DNA of 64,000 nucleotides from assembly GCA_019136515.1 (NCBI GenBank), contig JAGVUB010000142.1:40445-104444 (forward strand), in the 5' to 3' direction. The stretch is from Verrucomicrobiota bacterium. Its GTDB lineage: Bacteria; Verrucomicrobiota; Verrucomicrobiia; Opitutales; Opitutaceae. The notes beneath the pieces were generated by a model. It was not told the origin of the DNA. It worked only from the letters and a program-made list of their open reading frames with translations, and did not search any database. Shown here in pieces: positions 43,042 through 52,195 of this stretch; the stretch's first letter is position 1; every line of letters begins with the position of its first letter. The translations under genes were made by a program, and so were the position numbers.

Positions 43042-44312
43042 TGTCCCCCATGTCCGCCCCGCTCGCGCTCTTCGTCACCCGCCACTCCCCGCGTCCGCGG
43101 GAGGATGGCTCGGGCGCCTATCTGCACGAGATGGTGTCGTTCCTCGCCGCGCACGGGGTGCGCTGCCACTTCGCCTGGCTGGACCAGCCCGAGGAGGTCG
43201 CCCGCGCGTGGCGCTGGCCTGAGCCGCCCGAGCTGGCCTCCGTCTGCCAACTGCATTTCCGCCGCTGCGTCCGTCTCGGGCGCACCCACTGGTTCCCCGA
43301 GCGCTTCCCGATCGGCGGGGGCCTCGCCACCCGCCTCGGTGCCCGTTTCCGCCCCGAGCCTCCGCACGCCCGCCGGCCCGTGCCCTTCGCAGGCATTCCC
43401 GCCGGGGTCGCCCGTTGGTTTCGCCCGCTCGAGGTCGGCGAACTCGCCTTCATCGCCCGCCTCGTCCGCCGGTTGCGCCCGAACGCCCTCGTCGCCAACT
43501 ACCCCTGGCTCGGCGGCGCCTTCGCCGTCGCCGGCCCGGCCGCCCGGATCGTCCTCACCCACAACGTCTGGCACCAGAAGGCGCTCTCCACCGCCGCGCT
43601 CGGCGAGCCCGGGCGCCTCGCCCATCTCACCGCCGCGACCGAGGCCGCGATGCTTGCCGCCGCCGACCATGTCGTCGCGATCTCGGAGGACGATTGCGCC
43701 GCCTTCGCCAGACTCGTGCCCGCGGAGCGGATTCTGTTCGTCCCCAAGGCCGTCGCCTCCCGCTCCGCCCCCGGCCCCGAGGATCCCGACCTCTGCCTCT
43801 GCCTCGGCAGCGCCAACCCCGCCAACCGCGCCGGCCTCGACTGGTTGCTCGCCGAGGTTTGGCCGCTCGTCCGCCGCGACCACCCCGCCGCCCGCCTCCG
43901 CCTCTGCGGCCGCGCCGGCGAGGGGCTCACCGCCCTCCCGCCCGGCGTCGAGAACCTCGGCTACGTCGAGCATCCCGATTCCCACTACGGCGCCGCCGCT
44001 CTCGCTCTCGTCCCGCTCCGCCACGGCGGCGGGGTGAAGATCAAGCTCCTCGAGGCCCTCGCCTTCGGCAAACCCGTCGTCACCACCTCAGTCGGTCTCC
44101 AGGGCTTGGGTTTCCTCGTCGCCTCGACCCCGCCGGCCGACACCGCCGAGGCCTTCGCCGCCCAGATCGTCGGGCTGCTCCGCGACCCCGCCGCCCGCGC
44201 CGCCCGCGCCGCCGAATCCCGCCGCCTCGCGCTCGAGCGTTTCCACCCCGAGCGCTGCTACCGGCCCCTGCTCACCGCCATCGCCGGTCCCGCCGTCCAT
44301 GCCGCGCATTGA
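43041..44312 (+). CDS. Glycosyltransferase, GT4-like
   Basis: A 423-residue GT-B enzyme. The N-terminal half contains PREDGSGAYLHEMVSFLAAHG and a THNVWHQK nucleotide-sugar-proximal segment. The C-terminal half has LCLGSANPANRAGLDWLL and VPLRHGGGVKIKLLEALAFGKPVVTT, the donor-binding helix with the conserved Glu. The sugar it adds cannot be predicted. It starts on the first ATG overlapping the wzt stop (a second Met is three codons on). It overlaps the following gene by 14 bp. Confidence 0.88.
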   Translation: MSPMSAPLALFVTRHSPRPREDGSGAYLHEMVSFLAAHGVRCHFAWLDQPEEVARAWRWPEPPELASVCQLHFRRCVRLGRTHWFPERFPIGGGLATRLGARFRPEPPHARRPVPFAGIPAGVARWFRPLEVGELAFIARLVRRLRPNALVANYPWLGGAFAVAGPAARIVLTHNVWHQKALSTAALGEPGRLAHLTAATEAAMLAAADHVVAISEDDCAAFARLVPAERILFVPKAVASRSAPGPEDPDLCLCLGSANPANRAGLDWLLAEVWPLVRRDHPAARLRLCGRAGEGLTALPPGVENLGYVEHPDSHYGAAALALVPLRHGGGVKIKLLEALAFGKPVVTTSVGLQGLGFLVASTPPADTAEAFAAQIVGLLRDPAARAARAAESRRLALERFHPERCYRPLLTAIAGPAVHAAH

Positions 44313-45690
44313 CATTCTCATGCCGGTCTTCAACGCCGGCCGTTTCCTCGACGAGGCCCTCCGGAGCATCCGCGCCCAGACGTGGACCGATTTCCGCCTC
44401 ATCCTCGTCAACGACGGCTCGACCGACGACAGCGCCGACCGTTGCCGCGCCGCCGCGGCCGCCGACCCCCGTCTGCTCTGCGTCGACCAGGTCAACCTCG
44501 GCATCACCCGCTCGCTCAACCGTGCCCTCGCGCTCGCCACCGCCCCCTTCGTCGCCCGCATGGATGCCGACGACATCGCCGAGCCGGACCGGCTCGCCCA
44601 GCAGCTCCGCTACCTCGACGCCCACCCCGCGGTGATCGCGCTCGGCACTTCCGTCCACAGCATCGACGACCACGGGGCCCGCGTGAACCGCTACGATCCG
44701 CCCGCCCTCCACGCCGACATCGAACGCGAACTGCTCACCGGCAACGGCGGCGCGATGATCCATCCCTCGCTCGTCTTCCGCCTCGAGGCGCTCCGTCAGG
44801 TCGGCGGCTACAGCGACGACCTGTCCTTCTCGCAGGACCTCGATCTCTTCCTCCGTCTCGCCGAGGTCGGCCGGCTCGCCAACCTTCTGTCGCCACTTCT
44901 TCGTTACCGTCTACACGCGCAGAGCTCCAACTTCACCCACGGTCCCGCCAAGCGCGCCCTCAAGGAGGAGATTCTCCGCCGCGCCGCCGCCCGTCGCGGC
45001 CGCCCGTTCGTCGCCCCGCCTGTGAGCCCGCTCCTCCACGAGCGCGACCCGGCGGCCACCCGGCGCGAGTGGGCGCTCTACGCCTCCGCCCACCGCCAAC
45101 GCCGCGCGGCCGTGCGCCATCTCGCCGGCGCGTTCGTCCGCCGCCCCCTCGCCCTCGACAACCTCCGCGCGGCGCGCGTCATCCTGCCCCGACTCCTCCA
45201 TCGCACCCGCCCCGCGGCAGGCCGGAGCGCGGAGCCGATCAACCGCCACCTCGAGATCCTGCGCCTCGCGCGCGAACACGCCGGCACCGCCGCAACCGTC
45301 CTCGAGGTCGCCCCCGGCCGCTCCACCTTCCTCCGCCGCCTCGATTGGATCCCTGAGAAGACCGCGCTCGACGCCGGCAACGAGCCCAACATCCCGGGCG
45401 CGCGCGGCCTCGCCGGGGATTTCCTCGCCTACCCGGTCGACCACCGCTTCGACCTCGTGCTCTGTCTCCATGATCTGGAGTGCATCGGCGCCCCCGCCGC
45501 CGTCGCCCGCCGGCTCCTCGCCGCCGGCGCCGTCGTGATCGTCGCCGTCCCCTGTCGCGGCCCGGAGTCGGCCACCGAATCCGACTTGCTCGGATGGTTC
45601 GGCCGCCCGCCGCTCGACTGGATTCGCGTCACCGATGGCGACCTCGAACATCTCGTCTGCGTTTACGACTCCCCGGCCTCCCCGGGCTGA
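44299..45690 (+). CDS. GT2 glycosyltransferase fused to a methyltransferase-like domain
   Basis: A 463-residue protein. Residues 1 to about 220 are a family 2 GT-A domain with ILMPVFNAGRFLDEALRSIRAQTW, VNDGSTDDS and the metal-binding RMDADDI. Residues about 300-460 resemble a class I methyltransferase: TVLEVAPGRSTFLRRL as motif I, then RFDLVLCLHDLECIGAPAAVARRLLAAGAVVI. Its glycine motif is weak, so the second domain may be inactive. The fusion suggests coupled sugar transfer and methyl capping, a known way to end polysaccharide chains. It starts within the end of the previous gene. Confidence 0.8.
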   Translation: MPRIDILMPVFNAGRFLDEALRSIRAQTWTDFRLILVNDGSTDDSADRCRAAAAADPRLLCVDQVNLGITRSLNRALALATAPFVARMDADDIAEPDRLAQQLRYLDAHPAVIALGTSVHSIDDHGARVNRYDPPALHADIERELLTGNGGAMIHPSLVFRLEALRQVGGYSDDLSFSQDLDLFLRLAEVGRLANLLSPLLRYRLHAQSSNFTHGPAKRALKEEILRRAAARRGRPFVAPPVSPLLHERDPAATRREWALYASAHRQRRAAVRHLAGAFVRRPLALDNLRAARVILPRLLHRTRPAAGRSAEPINRHLEILRLAREHAGTAATVLEVAPGRSTFLRRLDWIPEKTALDAGNEPNIPGARGLAGDFLAYPVDHRFDLVLCLHDLECIGAPAAVARRLLAAGAVVIVAVPCRGPESATESDLLGWFGRPPLDWIRVTDGDLEHLVCVYDSPASPG

Positions 45691-45694
45691 CCCC

Positions 45695-46300
45695 ATGCCC
45701 ACACCCCTGCTTCCCCGCATTTGCCGTCTCGTCGCCGCCCCGCTGGCGTGGCCCGCCGTCCTTCGCGTCTGGTGGGTCCTCCGCCGGCACCACGTGCACG
45801 GCGGCCGCCACGCGCTGTTCCGCGCCCGCTCCCCCGTCATCACCAATCGCGGACACCTGAGCCTCGGCGACCACATCGACCTCGACGGCCGCGCCGGCCC
45901 CGTGCGGCTCACCGTCCAGCCCGGCGCCAGCCTCACGATCGGCCGCGGCGGGTTCATCAACGGCGGCACGACCATCGCCGCCGCCCGCTCCGTCCGGATC
46001 GGCGACGATTGCCTCATCGGCGAGGGAGTCTCGATCCACGACACCGACTTCCACCCCGTCCACGCCGACACCCCGGTCGCTGTCGCCCCGGTTTCGATCG
46101 GCCGCAACGTCTGGCTCGCCAACCACGTCACCGTCCTGCGCGGCGTCACGATCGGCGACCACGCCGTGGTCGGTGCCGGGGCCGTGGTCACGCACGACCT
46201 CCCCGCCCGTGCCATCGCCGTCGGCAACCCCGCCCGCGTCGTCGGCACCGTCCGTTGCGTCGACTCCTTCCGCCGCGGCGCCCTCCCACCTACCGCCTGA
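45695..46300 (+). CDS. Hexapeptide-repeat acetyltransferase (left-handed beta-helix)
   Basis: A 201-residue acyltransferase. Hexapeptide repeats (SLTIGRGGFINGGTTIAAARSVRIGDDCLIGEG) lead to the GVSIHDTDFHP loop carrying the catalytic His. RNVWLANHVTVLRGVTIGDHAVVGAGAVVTHDLPARAIAVGNPARVV follows, typical of WbbJ/NodL-like O-acetyltransferases. It probably acetylates a sugar of the repeat unit. It is spaced 4 bp from the previous gene. Confidence 0.9.
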   Translation: MPTPLLPRICRLVAAPLAWPAVLRVWWVLRRHHVHGGRHALFRARSPVITNRGHLSLGDHIDLDGRAGPVRLTVQPGASLTIGRGGFINGGTTIAAARSVRIGDDCLIGEGVSIHDTDFHPVHADTPVAVAPVSIGRNVWLANHVTVLRGVTIGDHAVVGAGAVVTHDLPARAIAVGNPARVVGTVRCVDSFRRGALPPTA

Positions 46301-46307
46301 TTCTCCG

Positions 46308-47234
46308 ATGCCGGCCACCTTCGAACTCTCCGTCGTCATCTGCACGCACAACCCGCGCCGGGAATTCCTTGAGCGCACGCTCGCGGCGCTGCGCGAGCAG
46401 GAGGCCGCCCCTGCGCGTTGGGAACTCGTGCTGCTCGACAATGCCTCCGTGGCGCCGCTCGCCGCCGAGTACGACCTCGGCTGGCATCCCCACAGCCGCC
46501 ACGTCCGCGAGGATACGCTCGGCATCTCCGCCGCCCGCATGCGCGCCATGCGCGAGGCCCGCAGCGACCTCATCCTCTTCGTCGACGACGACAATCTCCT
46601 CGCCCCCGACTACGTCGCCCGCGGCCTCGCCTACGCCGCGGCCCGCCCGGAGCTCGGCGTCTGGGGCGGCCAGCTCGTGCCGGAGTTCGAACGCGAACCC
46701 GCCGCATGGACCCGCCGCTGGTGGAGCTACCTCGCCATCCGCCCGCTCGACTGCGATCTGCTAGCCGCCGGCCCGCACGACTACGAGGCGATTCCGCCCA
46801 CCGCCGGCGAGTTCATCCGCCGGCCGGTCTGGGAACGTTACCTCGCCCGCGTCGCCGGCGACCGCCGACACCTCATCCTCGGCTTGCGCGGCGCTGAGCG
46901 CATCTCCGGCCAGGACACCGACATCGCGCTGTGCACGTTCGACCTCGGGCTCGGCGCCGCCCGCTTCCGCGATCTCGTGCTCACCCACATCATGCCCGCC
47001 TCGCGTCTCGAGGAACCGGCGCTGCTGCGCCTGGTCGAGAGCATCTCCTTCGGTACCGTGATCGTCGAGTCCCTGCGCGGCGGCACGGCCCCGGCGGAGG
47101 CCCGCAGCCTCTGGCGCTACTGGCTCGCCCGCCTGCGCGCCGCCCGCCTGCCCGGGCGACAGGGCCGCTTCTACGCCGCCGAGCTGCGCGGCCGCCGCCG
47201 TGCCTGCCTGCGGGTCCGTTCTTTCGCCGTCTGA
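46308..47234 (+). CDS. Glycosyltransferase family 2
   Basis: A 308-residue GT-A enzyme. LSVVICTHNPRREFLERTLAAL opens the fold, LLDNAS replaces the usual NDGS, and LFVDDDNLLAPDY contains the metal-binding DDD. GQDTDIALCTFDLG supplies the acceptor-side acidic motif. The sugar specificity is unknown. It lies in the tight run with 7- and 4-bp gaps on either side. Confidence 0.88.
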   Translation: MPATFELSVVICTHNPRREFLERTLAALREQEAAPARWELVLLDNASVAPLAAEYDLGWHPHSRHVREDTLGISAARMRAMREARSDLILFVDDDNLLAPDYVARGLAYAAARPELGVWGGQLVPEFEREPAAWTRRWWSYLAIRPLDCDLLAAGPHDYEAIPPTAGEFIRRPVWERYLARVAGDRRHLILGLRGAERISGQDTDIALCTFDLGLGAARFRDLVLTHIMPASRLEEPALLRLVESISFGTVIVESLRGGTAPAEARSLWRYWLARLRAARLPGRQGRFYAAELRGRRRACLRVRSFAV

Positions 47235-47238
47235 ATCG

Positions 47239-48147
47239 ATGTCCGCGCCCCTCCAGTCCGAACTCGTCTCGATCTTGATCCCGGCGCACCGCGCCGCGGC
47301 CTACCTCGGCGCCACGCTCGACTCTGTCGCCGCCCAGACCTGGTCCGCATGGGAGGTCCTCGTCTACGAAGACGGGATCCTCGACGACACCGCGACCGCC
47401 GTCACCGCCTTCGCCGCCCGCACCGCCAACCGCGTCGAGCTCCTGCGCTCCGAGGTCAACCGCGGTGTCTCCCGCGCCCGCAACGCCCTCCTCGACGCCG
47501 CTCGCGGCGCCTTCATCGCCTTCCTCGACGCCGACGATCTCTGGACGCCCGACCACCTCGCCCACTCCCTCGATCTCCTACGCACCGAACACACCGCGTG
47601 GTCGATCTCCGGCCTCCACCTCATCGACTCCGCCGGCCACGTTACCCGTCACAACATCCTGCCGACGCCTACTCCGCTCGCCGCGTTGCCCACGCGCCTC
47701 CTCGAGCACAACTTCATCCTCACCTCCGGCATCGTCGCGCGCACGGAGGTCTTCGCCGGTGGCATCCGTTTCGATCCCGCGCTGCGCATCGGCGAAGATC
47801 TCGACCTCTGCATCGAGCTCGCGCGCGCCGGCTTCCAGCCATCCTTCTCGCGCCGCGCCACACTGCACTACCGCAAACACCCGGTCAGCACCACCGCCGA
47901 TCCGGTGCGCTTCCCCGAGGAGTTCTCCGCCGTCTTCGAGAAGCACCTCGCCAACCCGCTGGTGAACCGGGGCGTCTGCCGCCGCCTGCTGCGCGGGATG
48001 CTCCTCGATGTGGCCCGCATGACCTGGCGCCGCGAGCCTCGCCGCGCCCTCGGCGCGTTGCACCGCCTCTTCCGCACCGGTCGTTTCGCCCCCCGCGCCT
48101 GGCTCCTCTGGCTGCTCGCCCGCTCCCGCGCGGGCCGCTCCACCTGA
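47239..48147 (+). CDS. Glycosyltransferase family 2
   Basis: A 302-residue GT-A enzyme with VSILIPAHRAAAYLGATLDSVAAQTW, VYEDGILDDT, AFLDADDLWTPDHLA and RIGEDLDLCIELARAG. A GTG 39 bp upstream would overlap the previous gene; the ATG shortly after that gene's stop was preferred. It is closely similar in layout to the family 2 enzymes at 53327 and 57590, suggesting local duplication. Confidence 0.88.
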   Translation: MSAPLQSELVSILIPAHRAAAYLGATLDSVAAQTWSAWEVLVYEDGILDDTATAVTAFAARTANRVELLRSEVNRGVSRARNALLDAARGAFIAFLDADDLWTPDHLAHSLDLLRTEHTAWSISGLHLIDSAGHVTRHNILPTPTPLAALPTRLLEHNFILTSGIVARTEVFAGGIRFDPALRIGEDLDLCIELARAGFQPSFSRRATLHYRKHPVSTTADPVRFPEEFSAVFEKHLANPLVNRGVCRRLLRGMLLDVARMTWRREPRRALGALHRLFRTGRFAPRAWLLWLLARSRAGRST

Positions 48148-48161
48148 GCCGCTCCGTCGCC

Positions 48162-49145
48162 ATGTTTCCAATTCACGTCACCTCCGCCTATCCCGAGGGC
48201 CCCGGCAACTTCGCGGCCGGCCGCGCCCGCCAGGCGCTCACGGAGGGCGGCATCCCCGGGTTCGCCCACACCGCCGACCCGGCCGCGGCCCGGGCCATCC
48301 TCTTCCTCGAGCACCATCCGGACTCCGATCCGTTCTTCCTCGCCGTGCTCCGGCACCCGCTCGTGCGTCGGTTCCCGGAGAAGTGCCTGCTCTGCCACGA
48401 CCACGACCTCGTCGTGCCCTTTCTGCCCGGCTTCTACAGCTCGCTGCGCCGGGCGGATCTCCGCCCCGGTGTCGTCGAGTCTTCGATCTATCTTCACCAG
48501 CACTGCCCCAACCCGGCGATTCGCGCCACCCCCGTGACCGGCGGCGAGCCTTACCTGTTCTCCTTCGTCGGCGCGGTCCGCACCCACCCGGTGCGCCGCG
48601 AGTTGCTGCGGCTCGCCGCCCCGAACGCCCTCATCGAGGACACCTCCGGGCGCAACGGCTGGGAGCTGAACGACGCCGCGCGGCGCGGTTTCCACGAACG
48701 CTACGCGCGCACGCTCACCGACTCCCGCTTCGTGCTCTGCCCCCGTGGCGCCGGGCCCAACTCCTACCGTATCTACGAAAGCATGCAGGCCGGCCGCGCC
48801 CCGGTGGTCATCTCCGATGATTTCGCCCCGCCCGTCGATCTGCCCTGGGCGGACTTCGCGCTGTTCGTACCCGAGGCCGAAGTCGCCTCGCTGCCCCAGC
48901 GACTCGCCGCCGCCGCCCCCCGCGCCGGCGCCCTCGGTCTCGCCGCACGCCGCACCTGGGAGGAGTCATGCGCCTGGCCGGCCGGCTTCGCCCGTCTCTG
49001 CCGGGCCGTCCGCGATCGCGCCGAGGCGGGGCCCCTCGTCGATCCGCATCCACTCTGGAAAGCCGCGCGCTTGGTCTGCACCTCGTCGGCCACCGCCCGG
49101 CTCCTCGTTCGCAGCCTCCGCCACCGCCACCCACCGGCCGCATGA
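48162..49145 (+). CDS. Exostosin-like glycosyltransferase (GT47 type)
   Basis: A 327-residue protein. The C-terminal part contains YLFSFVGAVRTHPVRRELL, TDSRFVLCPRGAGPNSYRIYESMQAGRAPVVISDDFAPP, which matches the exostosin family. In bacteria such proteins are found in polysaccharide loci and transfer sugars from nucleotide donors. The N-terminal half is less conserved. Its stop overlaps the next start codon (ATGA). Confidence 0.85.
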   Translation: MFPIHVTSAYPEGPGNFAAGRARQALTEGGIPGFAHTADPAAARAILFLEHHPDSDPFFLAVLRHPLVRRFPEKCLLCHDHDLVVPFLPGFYSSLRRADLRPGVVESSIYLHQHCPNPAIRATPVTGGEPYLFSFVGAVRTHPVRRELLRLAAPNALIEDTSGRNGWELNDAARRGFHERYARTLTDSRFVLCPRGAGPNSYRIYESMQAGRAPVVISDDFAPPVDLPWADFALFVPEAEVASLPQRLAAAAPRAGALGLAARRTWEESCAWPAGFARLCRAVRDRAEAGPLVDPHPLWKAARLVCTSSATARLLVRSLRHRHPPAA

Positions 49146-49975
49146 CCACCACGGTTGTCATCAGCACGTTCCGTCGGCCCGACCTCGTGCCGCACCTGTT
49201 GCGCCGCCTCGCCGCGCAGTGTGCCCGGCCCGACCAGATCATCTACGCCGAGGATGACAACTCGCCCGCCACCGCGGAGTCCATCCGCGCCACCGCCGCC
49301 CGCCTCCGGTTGCCCGTGCTCCACGTCAGCCAGCCCAACCTCGGTCCCCGCAAGCCCGTCGCGGTCAACCGTGCCGTCCACCACGCCACCGGAGACCGTC
49401 TCCTTTTCCTCGACCACGACTGCCTGCCCGGCCGGCTCTGGACCGCCGGCCATCGCCTGCTCGCCACCGCCGACAACCTCGTCCAAGGCTGGCGGATTCA
49501 CGTGTCCCAGCCCGCCGTCCCCCGCTTTCTCGCCGAGCGCCTGCCGCTCCTGCGCGCCCTGCTCCGCGGCGACCTCTACGCCCGCCATCGCCTCCTGCCC
49601 TCCTTCCGCGACTTCGCCCTCGCGCCGCTCGAATACGAGCTCCACGGCTGCAACCTCTCCGTGAACCGCCGGGATTTCCTCGCGGTCGGCGGCTACGACG
49701 AGACGTTCGCCGGCTGGGGTTACGAGGACGTCGACCTCATCGTGCGCCTCGGCAACCTCGGTCGCCGTTTCCGCGTCGCCGGCGGGCCGGTCGCCGTCTG
49801 CCACCTCGACCACCCCGCCCAGCCCCGCGAGGGTCAGGCCGAGCGCCGCGAGCGCTGCCGCCAACGCCGCCTCTCCGGCACCATCCGGGCCGAACGCGGC
49901 CTGGACCGTCCGCCGCCACCCGCCCGTGTCCTGACTGTGGATTCCACCTGCACCCGCGTCGAGTACGTCAACTAG
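49142..49975 (+). CDS. Glycosyltransferase family 2 (chondroitin-polymerase-like)
   Basis: A 277-residue GT-A enzyme: TTVVISTFRRPDLVPHLLRRLAAQ, EDDNSPATAES, RLLFLDHDCLPG as the metal motif and VGGYDETFAGWGYEDVDLIVRLGNLG, the galactosyltransferase-type C-terminal motif seen in the GT2 subgroup with an ED(V/A)DL signature. It overlaps the exostosin-like gene by 4 bp. Confidence 0.87.
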   Translation: MTTTVVISTFRRPDLVPHLLRRLAAQCARPDQIIYAEDDNSPATAESIRATAARLRLPVLHVSQPNLGPRKPVAVNRAVHHATGDRLLFLDHDCLPGRLWTAGHRLLATADNLVQGWRIHVSQPAVPRFLAERLPLLRALLRGDLYARHRLLPSFRDFALAPLEYELHGCNLSVNRRDFLAVGGYDETFAGWGYEDVDLIVRLGNLGRRFRVAGGPVAVCHLDHPAQPREGQAERRERCRQRRLSGTIRAERGLDRPPPPARVLTVDSTCTRVEYVN

Positions 49976-49982
49976 CCGCTTT

Positions 49983-51086
49983 ATGTCCGACTCGCCCGCC
50001 AACCCCGCCGCACCAGCCGCCGCCCATCCCGTGGGCGTGATCCTCGTCGGTTGCGGCGCCGTCGCGCGCCTCTTCTACCAGCCCGCGCTGCGCGAACTCG
50101 CCCGCCACGGCATCCTCCGCCCGATCGCCGTCGTCGATCCCGAGCCCGCCGCGCGCGAGCGACTCGCCCGCGCCCTCGGCGCCGCCCCCTGCGCCGATCT
50201 CGCCGCCGCGCTGGGACTGGGCGCCGAACTCGCGATCCTCGCCAGCCCGCCCCGCTTCCACCGCGAACAAGCCGAGGCCGCCTTCGCCGCCGGCCTCGAT
50301 GTGCTTTGCGAGAAACCGCTCGCCGCCACCGGCGCCGACGCCGAGGCGATGGTCGTAGCCGCCCGAAGCTCCGGCCGCCTCCTGGCCGCCGGTCACTACA
50401 AGCGCTTCATGCCCGCGCACCGCGCGCTCCGCCACCTGATCGCGCACGAGACTTTCGGCCCGCTCCACTCCCTCGAGATCGCCGAGGGCGGCAAGTTCGC
50501 CTGGCCCGCCGCCACCGACTCCTTCTTCCGCCGCGAGCAGACCCCGGGCGGCGTGCTGCTCGACATCGGCGTCCACGTCCTCGACCTCCTGCTCTGGTGG
50601 CTCGGCGAGCCCCTCGAGTACACCTACGCCGACGACGCCCGCGACGGGCTCGAGGCCAACTGCCGGCTCACGGCCGCTTTCCCCCGCTGCCCCCGCGTAT
50701 CCGTGCGCCTCAGCCGAGACGCCGCGACACCCGATGTGTACGTCTTCCGCTTCGCCCACGCCACGATCCACTCCCGCGTCAATGCCAGCAACCGGCTCGA
50801 GCTCACGCTCGACGGCCTGCCGATGACCTTCGCCGCCGAACTGCGCGAGCCGCTGCCGGGCCACGCCGCCCCGCCCACTGCCGCGCTCGAGACCAATCCC
50901 CAGGCGTTCCTCGCCCAGCTCGCCGATGTCTGCACCGCCGTCGCCACCGGCCGCGAGCCGTTCGTCTCGGGCGCCTCCGCCGCCCGCGCCGTCCGCTGGA
51001 TCGAGGCGTGCTACGCGCAACGCGTCGTCCTGCCCGAGCCATGGCAGACCGCTGGCGACGCTCGCGTCTCCTCCGCCACGCCATGA
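49983..51086 (+). CDS. Gfo/Idh/MocA-family oxidoreductase
   Basis: A 367-residue NAD(P)-dependent enzyme. The Rossmann start is GVILVGCGAVARLFYQPAL, and the family motif DVLCEKPLAAT carries the conserved Lys. LLDIGVHVLDLLLWWLGEP provides the GxHxxD catalytic segment. In polysaccharide loci these enzymes oxidise or reduce nucleotide sugars, for example on the way to amino- or deoxysugars. The substrate is unknown. It overlaps the acyltransferase start by 4 bp. Confidence 0.9.
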   Translation: MSDSPANPAAPAAAHPVGVILVGCGAVARLFYQPALRELARHGILRPIAVVDPEPAARERLARALGAAPCADLAAALGLGAELAILASPPRFHREQAEAAFAAGLDVLCEKPLAATGADAEAMVVAARSSGRLLAAGHYKRFMPAHRALRHLIAHETFGPLHSLEIAEGGKFAWPAATDSFFRREQTPGGVLLDIGVHVLDLLLWWLGEPLEYTYADDARDGLEANCRLTAAFPRCPRVSVRLSRDAATPDVYVFRFAHATIHSRVNASNRLELTLDGLPMTFAAELREPLPGHAAPPTAALETNPQAFLAQLADVCTAVATGREPFVSGASAARAVRWIEACYAQRVVLPEPWQTAGDARVSSATP

Positions 51087-52195
51087 AGACCTCCGGCCCC
51101 GCCGCCGAGAACCTCGCGCTCATCCAGGTCTTCCGCGGGATCGCCGCGCTCGCGGTCGCGCTGCACCACTCCGCCCATCGCGTGCAGGCGCTGCCCGATG
51201 TCGTCGGCGCGGTCCAACCGTTCTGGCTCGGTCGGTTCGTCAACATGGAGGTCGGCGCAGTCGGTGTGGATCTGTTCTTCGTCATCAGCGGGTTCATCAT
51301 GACCTACACCACCCCGCGCGCGGCTAGCCCACGGCCCGGGCCGTTTCTCTGGCGCCGGTTCATTCGCATCTATCCGTTGTACTGGATCTGCAGTTTCGTC
51401 GCGCTCGCGGTCCTCGCCTCGCGCTGGGTGCAGGGGCTCAAGTACGGACCGGCGGCGATCACCCAGTCGCTCCTCCTCTACCCCACGCTCTACCTCGACT
51501 CGGTCCGGCCGGTGCTGCTTCCGCAGGGCTGGACCCTCATCTACGAGGTGGTCTTCTATCTGCTCTTCGCCGCCACGCTCCGCTGGAGCCGCCCCCGCCA
51601 GACCCTGCTGGTCCTCGGCCTGCTCGGTGCACTCTTCGGCGCCGCCCGCCTGCTGCCCGTCGGACACGAACTGCGGGTGCTGCTGAGCGACCAGATCCTC
51701 TTCGAATTTGTGCTCGGCATGCTCCTCGGTGTCCTGCTCTGCGAATACCGCATCGCGCTCCCGCCCCGCTTTGCCTTCGCCACCACCGCCCTCGGTCTCG
51801 CGCTCCTCGCGCCCTCCGCGTTCGTGCCGGCCTACGACTGGTCCATTCCGCGTCTGCTCAAGTTCGGCCTCCCCGCGTTTCTGATCATCGGCGGGCTCCT
51901 GCTCCATCCCGGCCAGTCCCGCTGGTCGATGCCGCGGTTCCTGCGGTTCCTCGGCGACGCCTCGTACTCGGTCTACCTCGTCCACACCATCGTGCTGCTG
52001 CTCGCCACCACTGCCTTCGCCCGGCTTCCATTGCTCGGCCGCCTGCCGCCCGACCTGTATTTTCTCCTCCTGGGCGCAGCGATCGTGGCGGCCGGCGCCA
52101 CCTGCTACTTCCTCGTCGAGCGCCCGCTGCTGCGCGTCTGCCGATCCCTCTTTCCGCGCGCCCGCCAGGCCGCCCTCGATCCCGCCACGCCATGA
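51083..52195 (+). CDS. Acyltransferase 3 family membrane protein (OafA/YrhL type)
   Basis: A 370-residue protein with about ten membrane helices. The N-terminal LALIQVFRGIAALAVALHHSAHR contains the R-x10-H catalytic pattern of the family. VGVDLFFVISGFIM and RRFIRIYPLYW are signature segments, and GDASYSVYLVHTIVL follows late. It transfers acyl groups, usually acetyl, to extracellular or lipid-linked glycans. It is translationally coupled at both ends by ATGA overlaps. Confidence 0.92.
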   Translation: MKTSGPAAENLALIQVFRGIAALAVALHHSAHRVQALPDVVGAVQPFWLGRFVNMEVGAVGVDLFFVISGFIMTYTTPRAASPRPGPFLWRRFIRIYPLYWICSFVALAVLASRWVQGLKYGPAAITQSLLLYPTLYLDSVRPVLLPQGWTLIYEVVFYLLFAATLRWSRPRQTLLVLGLLGALFGAARLLPVGHELRVLLSDQILFEFVLGMLLGVLLCEYRIALPPRFAFATTALGLALLAPSAFVPAYDWSIPRLLKFGLPAFLIIGGLLLHPGQSRWSMPRFLRFLGDASYSVYLVHTIVLLLATTAFARLPLLGRLPPDLYFLLLGAAIVAAGATCYFLVERPLLRVCRSLFPRARQAALDPATP

